Of a stretch of DNA of 8,310 bases, positions 1 to 7,007 are shown one piece after another. This DNA is from an uncultured Eubacterium sp. (lineage in GTDB: Bacteria; Bacillota; Clostridia; Oscillospirales; Acutalibacteraceae), in NCBI GenBank assembly GCA_910577215.1, contig CAJTMQ010000063.1, positions 1-8,310 on the forward strand. Reading direction: 5' to 3'. Position 1 is the stretch's first letter. Each line of letters starts with the position of its first letter. The notes below the pieces were generated by a model, which was not told the origin of the DNA, did no database searches, and was given only the letters and a program-made list of their open reading frames with translations. The position numbers were made by a program, and so were the translations under genes.

Positions 1-52
1 TCGCCACCTCCACCTTGGCAAGGTGGCGCTCTACCGGATGAGCTAAATCCGC
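1..52 (-). tRNA. tRNA-Gly (anticodon GCC), partial, 3' part beyond window
   Basis: Read on the minus strand from 52 downward, the sequence gives acceptor arm GCGGATT, a D arm GCTC/GAGC, and an anticodon arm CCACC-TTGCCAA-GGTGG. The anticodon is GCC, so it decodes glycine codons. The variable region and the start of the T stem (GCGA) are reached at base 1, so the T loop, the acceptor 3' strand and the terminator lie outside the window. It has its own promoter just upstream and is divergent from the DnaD-domain gene. Confidence 0.93.
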
Positions 53-66
53 AAGTTGCAATAGAA

Positions 67-95
67 ATTATAATAAAAGAATACGCATTTGTCAA
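67..95 (-). promoter_or_regulatory. Promoter of tRNA-Gly
   Basis: On the minus strand there is TTGACA at 95-90, a 17-base spacer, and TATAAT at 72-67. Both hexamers are exact consensus. The expected start is near base 60, which leaves a leader of about 8 bases before the mature tRNA end at 52. This fits a strong stable-RNA promoter. Confidence 0.88.
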
Positions 96-131
96 TACCT
101 AAATAAAAATTTTCCCAATAAAATTTATTTG

Positions 132-160
132 TTTACAACATATGTTTTTTTTGCTAAAAT
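132..160 (+). promoter_or_regulatory. Promoter of the DnaD-domain / helicase loader operon
   Basis: TTTACA at 132-137 and TAAAAT at 155-160 are separated by 17 bases, with a TGC extended -10 element at 152-154. The start is expected near 167, giving a leader of about 25 bases that carries the AGAGGA ribosome binding site (179-184). It lies back to back with the tRNA-Gly promoter. Confidence 0.75.
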
Positions 161-191
161 GGAGAGTACGAAAGAAAAAGAGGAATTGTAA

Positions 192-1208
192 ATGGATTAC
201 AGCATAGCACCCTTTGGGGAAATCTGGAGCGGCGGTGTTTTCAATGTGCCGTATGCACTGGCAGATAAATACATAAAGCTTGCAAGTGAATATCAGTTGA
301 AGGCACTGTTGATTATTTTAAGCAGCAACGGTAAAAATTCCTCTGCCCAAATTGCAAAAAAACTTGGGATAACTTCTTCCGATGCCGAGGAGCTTATGGA
401 GTTCTGGCTTGCAGAGGGTGTTGTTTCGGCAGACGGCGTAAATATTGCTCCTGTTTCTGTTGCTGAAGAAAAGCACAAAGCACCTGAGCCAAAGGAAGAG
501 GTAAAGAAGATTCAGCTTACTGCGCCTGTGCTTACACCGAAGGATATTGTTGCGGCAGCAGAGGAAAACCCCGAAATAGGTGAGCTGCTCAACGAGGCAC
601 AGGTGGTGCTCGGCAGAACAATAAGCCACAGCGAAAGCGAAATGCTTGTTAATATGGTTAACTTTTACGGTATGAAAACGGAAATTGTGCTGATGATTCT
701 GGAATACTGCCGCAGTCTTAAAGAAAAAAATAAAAACCGTGCGATAGGCACGGCATACATACTGAAAATTGCACAGAACTGGATGGATGAAGGCATTGAA
801 ACCGTAGCTCAGGCGGAGGATAAGCTTAAATCTGTTGAGAAGAGTGACAGGATATGGCACGAAATCATTGCCCTTGCAGGAATTATGCATAAAAATCCAA
901 CGGTTAAGCAGCGCGAAATGGTGTTGAAATGGCAGCAGGATTTCAGTATGGATATGATTTCAATTGCGATAGACCGGATGAAGGAAAACACGGATTCTCC
1001 TAAACTCAGTTATGTTGATACTATTTTAAAGAGCTGGAAGAAAAAGAGTATTTTAACGCCTGCAGATGTTGCGTCTGAAAATGAGCAGTTTGCAAAAAGC
1101 AAGGCGGCAAAAAAATCTGCTGCAGATGATAAAATCGGCGGTACACCGTCATATAATTTAGAGGAAATCAAGAAAAATGCACTTAATAACACAGATATTA
1201 AGTTTTAA
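192..1208 (+). CDS. DnaD-domain replication initiation protein
   Basis: This 338-residue protein belongs to the DnaD/DnaB primosome family of Firmicutes, which remodels origin DNA and helps recruit the replicative helicase through its loader. Residues about 1-85 look like a winged-helix N-terminal domain; residues 90-115 are a charged linker. Two DnaD-type C-terminal domains follow, at about 130-215 and 218-290. Each ends with the family's YxxxIxxxW signature (Y189-W197 and Y274-W282). The tail has a lysine-rich stretch and a YNLEEI motif (321-326). AGAGGA lies 7 bases before the ATG and supports this start. The gene sits 11 bases upstream of a helicase-loader gene with no terminator between, so the two are almost certainly co-transcribed. 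The two-repeat layout resembles Bacillus DnaB more than single-domain DnaD, so I give no gene symbol. The family call is firm. Confidence 0.92.
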   Translation: MDYSIAPFGEIWSGGVFNVPYALADKYIKLASEYQLKALLIILSSNGKNSSAQIAKKLGITSSDAEELMEFWLAEGVVSADGVNIAPVSVAEEKHKAPEPKEEVKKIQLTAPVLTPKDIVAAAEENPEIGELLNEAQVVLGRTISHSESEMLVNMVNFYGMKTEIVLMILEYCRSLKEKNKNRAIGTAYILKIAQNWMDEGIETVAQAEDKLKSVEKSDRIWHEIIALAGIMHKNPTVKQREMVLKWQQDFSMDMISIAIDRMKENTDSPKLSYVDTILKSWKKKSILTPADVASENEQFAKSKAAKKSAADDKIGGTPSYNLEEIKKNALNNTDIKF

Positions 1209-1219
1209 GGTGACTTGTT

Positions 1220-2191
1220 ATGGCATATAAAAACACTGTTTATCAAAAGGCAATAAATGTGCTTGAACGCAGGCGTGAAAGAGCCACACTGGAGGCGAAT
1301 TCGCGGATGATAGAAATTTCGCAGAAGCTGCCTGAAATAGATGAAATTCAAAAGAAGCTTTCCGCAATCGGCTTTTCAATCTCCAAGCTGTTTTTCCATA
1401 AGGGAAACAGAGAGGATGAGGTTAATAAGCTACGCAAGGCAAGCCTTGCACTTCAGAAGGAAAAAAAGGAAATTCTTGTTAAAAACGGTTATGATGAGGA
1501 TGCACTCATAACAAAGTTTTTCTGCCCTGTGTGCAGTGATACAGGGTATTATAATGACCGTATGTGTAACTGCCATAAGGAGCTTTTAAAGGAAATTGAG
1601 CGTGATTCGCTTAGAAAAATTGCTCCGCTTGATGAATGTACCTTTGATACCTTTGACACACGCTATTATCCTGAAACTTCATTGGAAAACGGTATTTCAC
1701 CCAAGGAAAAGGCAGAAAAAATACTTAATTCCTGCAGAATGTATGCACAGTCATTTAATTCACACTCGCCTAATTTAATGTTTATGGGCAAAACAGGGCT
1801 TGGAAAAACCCATTTAAGCCTTGCAATTGCAAATGTTGCAATAAACAAGGGCTATTCAGTTGTTTACGGCACAAGCCAGAATATTCTTTCTGATTTGCAG
1901 AATGAAAATTTCGGCAGAACAGACAGGCTGTTTTATGAAGAATATGATGTTCTGCACGCAGATTTGCTGATTATTGATGATTTAGGCACGGAATATAAAA
2001 ATCAATATACCGTTGCGTGCCTGTATAATATTATTAATACACGTATATTGCAGAAGAAGCCCACAATCATAAGTACAAATTATGATTTTGATAAATTCAA
2101 TGAAATTTACGATATGCGTATAACAAGCCGTATAGCAGGTGAATATTCCACCCTTATTTTAGAGGGCAATGATATAAGATACATAAAATAA
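1220..2191 (+). CDS. DnaC/DnaI-family helicase loader, AAA+ ATPase
   Basis: This 323-residue protein is of the DnaC/DnaI/IstB class of AAA+ ATPases that place the replicative helicase on DNA. Residues about 10-95 are a charged, helical, partly coiled-coil N-terminal region. Next is a zinc-finger-like cysteine cluster (C102, C105, C116, C118), as in the helicase-binding domain of DnaI-type loaders. The ATPase domain has Walker A GKTGLGKT (190-197), Walker B LLIIDDLG (249-256), sensor-1 ISTN (284-287), and an arginine-finger-like MRITSRI (299-305). The AAGGTGA ribosome binding site overlaps the stop codon of the upstream DnaD-domain gene, indicating coupled expression in one operon. IstB transposition helpers share the ATPase core, but the cysteine cluster and the DnaD-domain partner favour a chromosomal replication role. 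The symbol is left blank because dnaC and dnaI name different proteins in different species. Confidence 0.92.
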   Translation: MAYKNTVYQKAINVLERRRERATLEANSRMIEISQKLPEIDEIQKKLSAIGFSISKLFFHKGNREDEVNKLRKASLALQKEKKEILVKNGYDEDALITKFFCPVCSDTGYYNDRMCNCHKELLKEIERDSLRKIAPLDECTFDTFDTRYYPETSLENGISPKEKAEKILNSCRMYAQSFNSHSPNLMFMGKTGLGKTHLSLAIANVAINKGYSVVYGTSQNILSDLQNENFGRTDRLFYEEYDVLHADLLIIDDLGTEYKNQYTVACLYNIINTRILQKKPTIISTNYDFDKFNEIYDMRITSRIAGEYSTLILEGNDIRYIK

Positions 2192-2194
2192 TAG

Positions 2195-2230
2195 CAGGAG
2201 GGAAAACAATCCCTCCTGTTTTATTTTTTT
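2195..2230 (+). terminator. Terminator of the replication operon
   Basis: A perfect 9-bp GC-rich stem, CAGGAGGGA (2195-2203) with TCCCTCCTG (2210-2218), closes a 6-base loop and runs into a T tract to 2230. It starts 4 bases after the stop of the helicase loader gene. The T tract also encodes the last lysines of the opposing regulator pseudogene. Confidence 0.92.
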
Positions 2231-2431
2231 GGCAATGGTTTTAATTCATTTGTAAAGCCTAAAATATAATCTGCCGAAACATTATAAAATTCGCATAATG
2301 TTTTAAAGTGTTCAAGCGGAAGTTTACGTTTTCCGCTTTCATATAATTGTTATTTTTAAAGTTATGGCAACAGCCTCTTGTTTTAAATCATTGTCTTCTC
2401 TTAAATTTTTTAATCTTTCAGTATAATGCAT
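2221..2431 (-). pseudogene. XRE-family transcriptional regulator, frameshifted remnant
   Basis: On the minus strand, an ATG at 2431-2429 opens MHYTERLKNLREDNDLKQEA, a typical start of a Cro/C1-type helix-turn-helix protein. After about 27 residues (LKI) the frame meets TGA at 2341-2339. The adjacent frame continues as YESGKRKLPLEHFKTLCEFY, then NVSADYILGF, and ends KPLPKK at a stop at 2221-2223. Intact relatives normally have about six residues, including the recognition helix, between the LKI-like and YESGKR-like segments. Here only two to three codons remain, out of frame. A small deletion around 2345-2355 therefore explains both the shift and the lost recognition helix. The promoter and a palindrome upstream look intact. 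A sequencing error could explain a frameshift, but not the missing residues. It is likely non-functional. Confidence 0.82.
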
Positions 2432-2448
2432 TTCTATCACCAAATTAC

Positions 2449-2477
2449 ATTATACAATGCATTCGTATGAATGCTAA
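2449..2477 (-). promoter_or_regulatory. Promoter of the XRE remnant
   Basis: On the minus strand TATAAT lies at 2454-2449, with a weaker TTAGCA at 2477-2472 after a 17-base spacer. A GGTG-containing weak ribosome binding site follows before the ATG at 2431. The perfect -10 and correct spacing support it; the -35 is poor. Confidence 0.5.
2459..2474. promoter_or_regulatory. Palindromic operator-like site
   Basis: GCATTC-GTAT-GAATGC is a 6-bp perfect inverted repeat around 4 bases. It lies between the -35 and -10 of the XRE remnant's promoter, where an autoregulatory repressor would bind. It differs from the ACCC/GGGT sites of the intact XRE gene at the right end of the window. Confidence 0.45.
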
Positions 2478-2548
2478 AATGTGTTAAGGAGGTGATAAAT
2501 AAAAGGAAAAATGCACTTCTCTGATTGCTGCTGAATATTCACAAAACA

Positions 2549-2574
2549 AAAAAGCTCCCATACGGGAGCTTTTT
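2549..2574. terminator. Bidirectional terminator, mainly serving ppdK
   Basis: AAAAAGCTCCC (2549-2559) pairs with GGGAGCTTTTT (2564-2574) around the loop ATAC. On the minus strand it ends in GGGAGC followed by a T6 tract, 25 bases after the ppdK stop, so it terminates ppdK. On the plus strand the T5 tract would also stop any transcript from the 2450-2550 interval. Confidence 0.88.
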
Positions 2575-2598
2575 CTTTATATATGCATAATGCTTATA

Positions 2599-5229
2599 TT
2601 ATTTTGAGTTTTTGATTGCAGCCTGTGCAGCAGCAAGACGAGCAATCGGAACACGGAATGGTGAGCATGATACATAATCAAGACCAATCTCGTGGCAGAA
2701 TTCAACTGAGCTTGGGTCGCCGCCGTGCTCACCGCAGATACCGCAGTGAATTGAAGGACGGGTTGCCTTGCCCTTTTCAACAGCCAACTTCATAAGTGAG
2801 CCAACACCAACAGTGTCAAGCTTAGCAAATGGATCATTCTCGAAAATCTTTGCATCATAGTAAGCATCCAGGAACTTACCAGCATCATCACGGCTGAAGC
2901 CGTATGTCATCTGTGTAAGGTCGTTAGTACCGAAGCAGAAGAATTCAGCCTCTGTTGCAATTTCATCAGCTGTAAGAGCAGCACGAGGAATTTCAATCAT
3001 AGTACCTACTTCATATTTCATATCAATGCCTGCAGCAGCAATTTCTGCATCAGCAGTTGCAACAACAATGCTCTTAACATACTTAAGTTCTTTTGTATCA
3101 CAAGCAAGCGGAATCATAATTTCAGGAGCAACAGTCCAATCCGGATGAGCCTTCTGAACATTGATAGCAGCACGGATAACAGCCTTTGTCTGCATCTTAG
3201 CAATTTCCGGATATGTTACTGCAAGACGAAGTCCACGGTGACCCATCATTGGGTTGAACTCGTGAAGTGAAGCAATAAGAGCCTTGATATCTTCAACAGC
3301 TTTGCCCTGTGAATCAGCAAGCTTCTTGATGTCTTCTTCCTCTGTAGGAACGAACTCGTGAAGAGGAGGATCAAGGAAACGGATTGTTACAGGACAGCCT
3401 TCAAGTGCTTCGTAAAGAGCCTCAAAGTCGCTCTGCTGATAAGGAAGAATCTTTTCAAGAGCAGCTTCTCTCTCTTCAACAGTATCTGAGCAGATCATTT
3501 CACGGAAAGCAGCAATTCTGTCTTCCTCGAAGAACATATGTTCTGTGCGGCAAAGACCGATACCTTCAGCACCAAGCTCTCTTGCCTTCTTAGCGTCAGC
3601 AGGAGTATCAGCATTTGTGCGAACCTTTAATGTTCTGAACTCATCAGCCCAGCCCATGATTCTGCCGAATGTACCTGCGATTGTAGCGTCAACAGTTGGG
3701 ATAAGACCATCATAGATGTTACCTGTTGAACCGTCAATTGAAAGATAATCACCCTCGTGGTATTCCTTACCTGCAAGAGTAAATTTCTTGTTTTCTTCAT
3801 CCATATTAATATCGCCGCAGCCTGATACACAGCAAGTACCCATACCACGAGCAACAACAGCAGCGTGAGAGGTCATACCGCCACGAACTGTAAGGATACC
3901 CTGAGCAGCCTTCATACCTGTAATATCTTCAGGTGATGTTTCAAGACGAACAAGAACAACCTTTTCGCCCTTGTTGTTCCATTCAACTGCATCGTCAGCA
4001 GTGAATACAACCTTACCGCAAGCAGCACCCGGAGAAGCACCAAGACCCTTACCAACAGGAGTTGCAGCCTTAAGAGCAGCAGCATCAAACTGTGGGTGAA
4101 GAAGAGTATCAAGGTTACGGGGATCAATCATCTCAACAGCTTCCTGAGGAGTTCTCATACCTTCGTCAACAAGGTCGCAGGCAATCTGTAATGCAGCCTG
4201 AGCTGTTCTCTTACCGTTACGTGTCTGGAGCATAAAGAGTTTACCGTGCTCAACGGTAAATTCCATATCCTGCATATCTTTGTAGTGGTCTTCAAGAAGA
4301 GCACAAACCTTTGTGAACTCAGCGAATGCTTCAGGGAACTTCTGCTCCATTTCTGAAATATGCATAGGAGTACGAACACCTGCAACAACGTCCTCTCCCT
4401 GTGCATTTGTTAAGAATTCACCGAAAAGACCTTTTTTACCTGTAGCAGGGTCACGTGTGAAAGCAACACCTGTGCCGCAGTCATCACCCATGTTACCGAA
4501 TGCCATAGACTGAACGTTTACAGCAGTACCCCATGAGTAAGGAATATCATTGTCACGGCGGTATACATTTGCACGTGGGTTATCCCATGAACGGAATACA
4601 GCCATAACTGCACCCATAAGCTGCTCCTTAGGATCAGTTGGGAAATCCTTGCCGATTTTTTCTTTGTATTCAGCCTTGAACTGAGAAGCTAATTCCTTAA
4701 GATCTTCAGCAGTAAGCTCAACATCAAGCTCAACGCCCTTAGCTTCCTTCATCTTGTCGATAAGCTCTTCAAAATACTTCTTACCAACTTCCATAACTAC
4801 ATCAGAATACATCTGAATGAATCTTCTGTAGCAGTCCCAAGCCCATCTTGGATTGCCTGATTTTTCAGCAATTGCATTTACAACATCCTCATTTAAACCA
4901 AGGTTGAGGATAGTGTCCATCATACCCGGCATAGATGCGCGAGCACCTGAACGAACTGAAACAAGAAGAGGGTTTTCCATATCTCCGAACTTTTTGCCGG
5001 TGATTTCCTCCATCTTAACGATGTATTCGTCAATTTCAGCCATAATGTCATCATTGATTTTGCGGCCGTCTTCATAGTACTGAGTACAAGCCTCTGTTGT
5101 GATTGTGAATCCCTGTGGAACCGGAAGACCGATGTTAGTCATCTCAGCAAGGTTTGCACCCTTACCGCCGAGAAGCTCTCTCATGTTAGCATTACCCTCT
5201 GAGAAAAGGTAACAAAACTTCTTTGCCAT
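2599..5229 (-). CDS. ppdK: Pyruvate, phosphate dikinase
   Basis: The 876-residue cytoplasmic enzyme interconverts pyruvate + ATP + Pi and PEP + AMP + PPi. In anaerobic Clostridia it can serve PPi-linked glycolysis or PEP formation. Full length matches the family (about 875). The N-terminal ATP-grasp region includes GGKGANLAEM (21-30), SVRSGARASMPGM (91-103) and LQTRNGKRT (334-342). The phosphohistidine domain carries GGMTSHAAVVARGMG (450-464) with catalytic H455 and the adjacent Thr453 that is regulated in plant enzymes. The C-terminal PEP/pyruvate barrel has FGTNDLTQMTYGFSRDD (766-782) and the catalytic loop HCGICGEHGGDP (828-839), where C832 is the expected catalytic cysteine. AGGAGG (5245-5240) lies 10 bases before the ATG. 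It appears monocistronic, with its own promoter and terminator, and is divergent from glmU. No PPDK regulatory kinase gene is in the window. Confidence 0.98.
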   Translation of the reverse strand: MAKKFCYLFSEGNANMRELLGGKGANLAEMTNIGLPVPQGFTITTEACTQYYEDGRKINDDIMAEIDEYIVKMEEITGKKFGDMENPLLVSVRSGARASMPGMMDTILNLGLNEDVVNAIAEKSGNPRWAWDCYRRFIQMYSDVVMEVGKKYFEELIDKMKEAKGVELDVELTAEDLKELASQFKAEYKEKIGKDFPTDPKEQLMGAVMAVFRSWDNPRANVYRRDNDIPYSWGTAVNVQSMAFGNMGDDCGTGVAFTRDPATGKKGLFGEFLTNAQGEDVVAGVRTPMHISEMEQKFPEAFAEFTKVCALLEDHYKDMQDMEFTVEHGKLFMLQTRNGKRTAQAALQIACDLVDEGMRTPQEAVEMIDPRNLDTLLHPQFDAAALKAATPVGKGLGASPGAACGKVVFTADDAVEWNNKGEKVVLVRLETSPEDITGMKAAQGILTVRGGMTSHAAVVARGMGTCCVSGCGDINMDEENKKFTLAGKEYHEGDYLSIDGSTGNIYDGLIPTVDATIAGTFGRIMGWADEFRTLKVRTNADTPADAKKARELGAEGIGLCRTEHMFFEEDRIAAFREMICSDTVEEREAALEKILPYQQSDFEALYEALEGCPVTIRFLDPPLHEFVPTEEEDIKKLADSQGKAVEDIKALIASLHEFNPMMGHRGLRLAVTYPEIAKMQTKAVIRAAINVQKAHPDWTVAPEIMIPLACDTKELKYVKSIVVATADAEIAAAGIDMKYEVGTMIEIPRAALTADEIATEAEFFCFGTNDLTQMTYGFSRDDAGKFLDAYYDAKIFENDPFAKLDTVGVGSLMKLAVEKGKATRPSIHCGICGEHGGDPSSVEFCHEIGLDYVSCSPFRVPIARLAAAQAAIKNSK

Positions 5230-5263
5230 GTTGGGAATACCTCCTAATTTTTTAGTTATTATT

Positions 5264-5281
5264 ATACCTGCAAACAGGTAT
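5264..5281. promoter_or_regulatory. Palindrome in the ppdK leader
   Basis: On the minus strand this reads ATACCTG-TTTG-CAGGTAT, a perfect 7-bp inverted repeat with a 4-base centre. Its last three bases are also the first three of a TATAAT (5266-5261), so it could be an operator over a second ppdK promoter. It could equally form a hairpin in the leader of a longer transcript. The possible -35 for that second promoter, TTCTAA (5289-5284), is weak. Confidence 0.4.
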
Positions 5282-5323
5282 GCTTAGAAAAAACACACCT
5301 GTCCAACTGTATATAGCGGTAGT

Positions 5324-5352
5324 ATTATATCATATATAGATAAAAAATACAA
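5324..5352 (-). promoter_or_regulatory. Likely main promoter of ppdK
   Basis: On the minus strand TTGTAT at 5352-5347 and TATAAT at 5329-5324 have a 17-base spacer, with a TGA extended -10 element directly upstream of the -10. The predicted start is near 5317, which gives a leader of about 88 bases containing the palindrome at 5264-5281. Confidence 0.65.
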
Positions 5353-5391
5353 ATATATTTTTCAAAAAATTAACAATCTTTGGAAATAATA

Positions 5392-5420
5392 TTGAAAAAC
5401 ATAAAAATTTAGTGCATAAT
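5392..5420 (+). promoter_or_regulatory. Promoter of glmU
   Basis: TTGAAA at 5392-5397 and CATAAT at 5415-5420 are separated by 17 bases; each matches 5 of 6 consensus positions. The start would be near 5427, leaving about 50 bases of leader before the AAGGAG ribosome binding site (5464-5469). Confidence 0.6.
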
Positions 5421-5477
5421 ATTATACGTGAAGGGTTGCGTTAATAGAAACCGAGTATATTTTAAGGAGAAATGACT

Positions 5478-6857
5478 ATGAAATGTGCAATAATTCTTGC
5501 CGGAGGCAAGGGAACAAGAATGAAATCCGAAATGCCGAAGGTTATGTGTGAAGTGCTTTTTGAGCCGATGCTTCATTATGTTATAAGAGCGGTTAAGGAA
5601 GCCGGCTGTGAAAAAATATGCGTTGTAACAGGCTATAAGCACGAGATTGTTGAGGAATATCTTGAGGAAGGAATTGAAACTGCTTACCAGAATCCCCAGC
5701 TCGGCACAGGTCATGCAGTTATGATGGCAAGAGAATTTGTTGAAAAGCATAAGGATGATGAAATTCTTATTTTGAACGGTGACGGTCCGATGATGACCGC
5801 TGAAACGATCAACAATGTTTATGCTTATCATATGGAAAATAATAATTCCATAACACTTACATCCGCAATTGTTGATGATACAAACGGTATTGGTCATATC
5901 AAAAGAGATGAAAACGGCACACTGATGTGTATAGTTGAGCATAAGGATGCAGATGAAGAAGAAAAGAAAATCAACGAATCAAATGCAGGTATGTATTGGT
6001 TTAAAGGCGCAGATTTGCTTTATGCTCTTTCAAATATTACAAATGAGAATGCACAGAATGAATATTATTTAACAGACAGTCTGGAAATTTTAATTAATCA
6101 GGGCAAAAATGCAGGCGCGTTTGTTTGTGAAAACAGCGAGGTTATACTCGGTGCAAATGACAGAAAGCAGCTTAATACCCTTAATAATATTATGAGAAGA
6201 AATATCAATGATTTTCATATGGTTAACGGTGTTGACATTCCGTGCACGGACGGTGTTATGATTGGAATGGATGTTAAAATCGGCGGCAGCACAACAATTC
6301 TTCCGAACACAATTATTCTTGGCAATACAGTTATCGGTGAGGGCTGCACAATCGGACCGAACACTTATATTAAAGACGGAATTATCGGTAATAATGTTAT
6401 TCTTGATAATGTAAAGCTTACGGACAGTGAAGTTGAGGACTGTGTGGACTGCGGACCGTTTGTTCAGGTAAGAGCAGGCAGCAAACTCTGCAAGGGCGTT
6501 CACATCGGAAACTTTGTTGAGGTTAAGAATTCCGTTGTCGGTGCAGGTACTAAAAGTGCCCACCTGACCTATATCGGTGATAGTGATGTAGGCGAAAATG
6601 TAAACTTTGGCTGCGGAACAGTTACCGTTAATTATGACGGCAAAAATAAAAGCCGCTGCAAGATAGGAAATCACGCATTTCTCGGCTGCAATACAAATCT
6701 TATTGCACCTGTTGAAATCGGTGATTACGCATTTACTGCAGCAGGCTCAACAATTACGGATGATGTGCCTGAAAATGCACTTGCGGTTGCACGAGCAAGG
6801 CAGGTTAATAAAGACGGCTGGGTAACAGAAAAGAAGCCGTATAAGGATATGAAATAG
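5478..6857 (+). CDS. glmU: Bifunctional GlmU: GlcNAc-1-P uridyltransferase / GlcN-1-P acetyltransferase
   Basis: This 459-residue cytoplasmic enzyme acetylates glucosamine-1-phosphate with acetyl-CoA and then couples the product to UTP, giving UDP-GlcNAc for peptidoglycan. The N-terminal nucleotidyltransferase has the loop LAGGKGTRMKS (7-17), QLGTGHAV (74-81), NGDGP (100-104) with Mg-binding-type D102, and N227 in GANDR. The C-terminal left-handed beta-helix of hexapeptide repeats spans about 252-435. Its acetyltransferase residues appear as R332, K350 and H362 in AHLTY, matching E. coli R333, K351 and H363. An in-frame ATG at 5472 is only about 2 bases from AAGGAG, whereas the ATG at 5478 is 8 bases away and begins the usual MKCAIILA, so I choose 5478. 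The loop has AGG where most members have AAG, and NGDGP replaces the usual YGDVP, probably a lineage variant. The gene is followed directly by a strong terminator. Confidence 0.95.
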   Translation: MKCAIILAGGKGTRMKSEMPKVMCEVLFEPMLHYVIRAVKEAGCEKICVVTGYKHEIVEEYLEEGIETAYQNPQLGTGHAVMMAREFVEKHKDDEILILNGDGPMMTAETINNVYAYHMENNNSITLTSAIVDDTNGIGHIKRDENGTLMCIVEHKDADEEEKKINESNAGMYWFKGADLLYALSNITNENAQNEYYLTDSLEILINQGKNAGAFVCENSEVILGANDRKQLNTLNNIMRRNINDFHMVNGVDIPCTDGVMIGMDVKIGGSTTILPNTIILGNTVIGEGCTIGPNTYIKDGIIGNNVILDNVKLTDSEVEDCVDCGPFVQVRAGSKLCKGVHIGNFVEVKNSVVGAGTKSAHLTYIGDSDVGENVNFGCGTVTVNYDGKNKSRCKIGNHAFLGCNTNLIAPVEIGDYAFTAAGSTITDDVPENALAVARARQVNKDGWVTEKKPYKDMK

Positions 6858-6871
6858 TTGTAAACAATGTA

Positions 6872-6902
6872 GGGGGCGGATATTATCCGCCCCCATTTTT
6901 TT
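6872..6902 (+). terminator. Terminator of glmU
   Basis: GGGGGCGGAT (6872-6881) pairs perfectly with ATCCGCCCCC (6885-6894) around a 3-base loop and is followed by a T7 tract (6896-6902). It begins 14 bases after the glmU stop. Confidence 0.92.
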
Positions 6903-6980
6903 GAAGATCGTATCTTCCGCCATACGGTTATGCCATTTTACAAAATAGTGAAAATGCCGCCTCCCCCCTCAAGGGGAGGC
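6903..6980. repeat. Hairpin-rich intergenic segment
   Basis: The segment holds GAAGAT-CGT-ATCTTC (6903-6917), the weakly paired CATTTT/AAAATG, and GCCTCCCC-CCTCAA-GGGGAGGC (6959-6980). No coding frame is supported. The last hairpin lies about 27 bases downstream of the stop of the 88-residue gene on the minus strand. There it is followed only by GGCATTTTC, so it could be at best a weak terminator. The style resembles dispersed palindromic intergenic repeats, but only one copy is visible here. Confidence 0.4.
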
Positions 6981-7007
6981 AAAACCTTTATCTTATTAAC
7001 ACAAACA

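Noticed and set aside
318..890. 190-residue ORF antisense to the DnaD-domain gene
   Set aside because: It has no plausible ribosome binding site and a composition typical of a shadow frame; the sense gene has clear motifs.
3384..4513. Short ORFs antisense or out of frame within ppdK
   Set aside because: All lie inside the conserved 876-residue enzyme and show no independent start signals or motifs.
5472..5477. GlmU start two codons earlier at 5472
   Set aside because: It is only about 2 bases from AAGGAG; 5478 has 8-base spacing and matches the usual protein start.
6090..6674. 194-residue ORF antisense to glmU
   Set aside because: It is a shadow of the repetitive hexapeptide-coding region; the sense strand carries the conserved enzyme.
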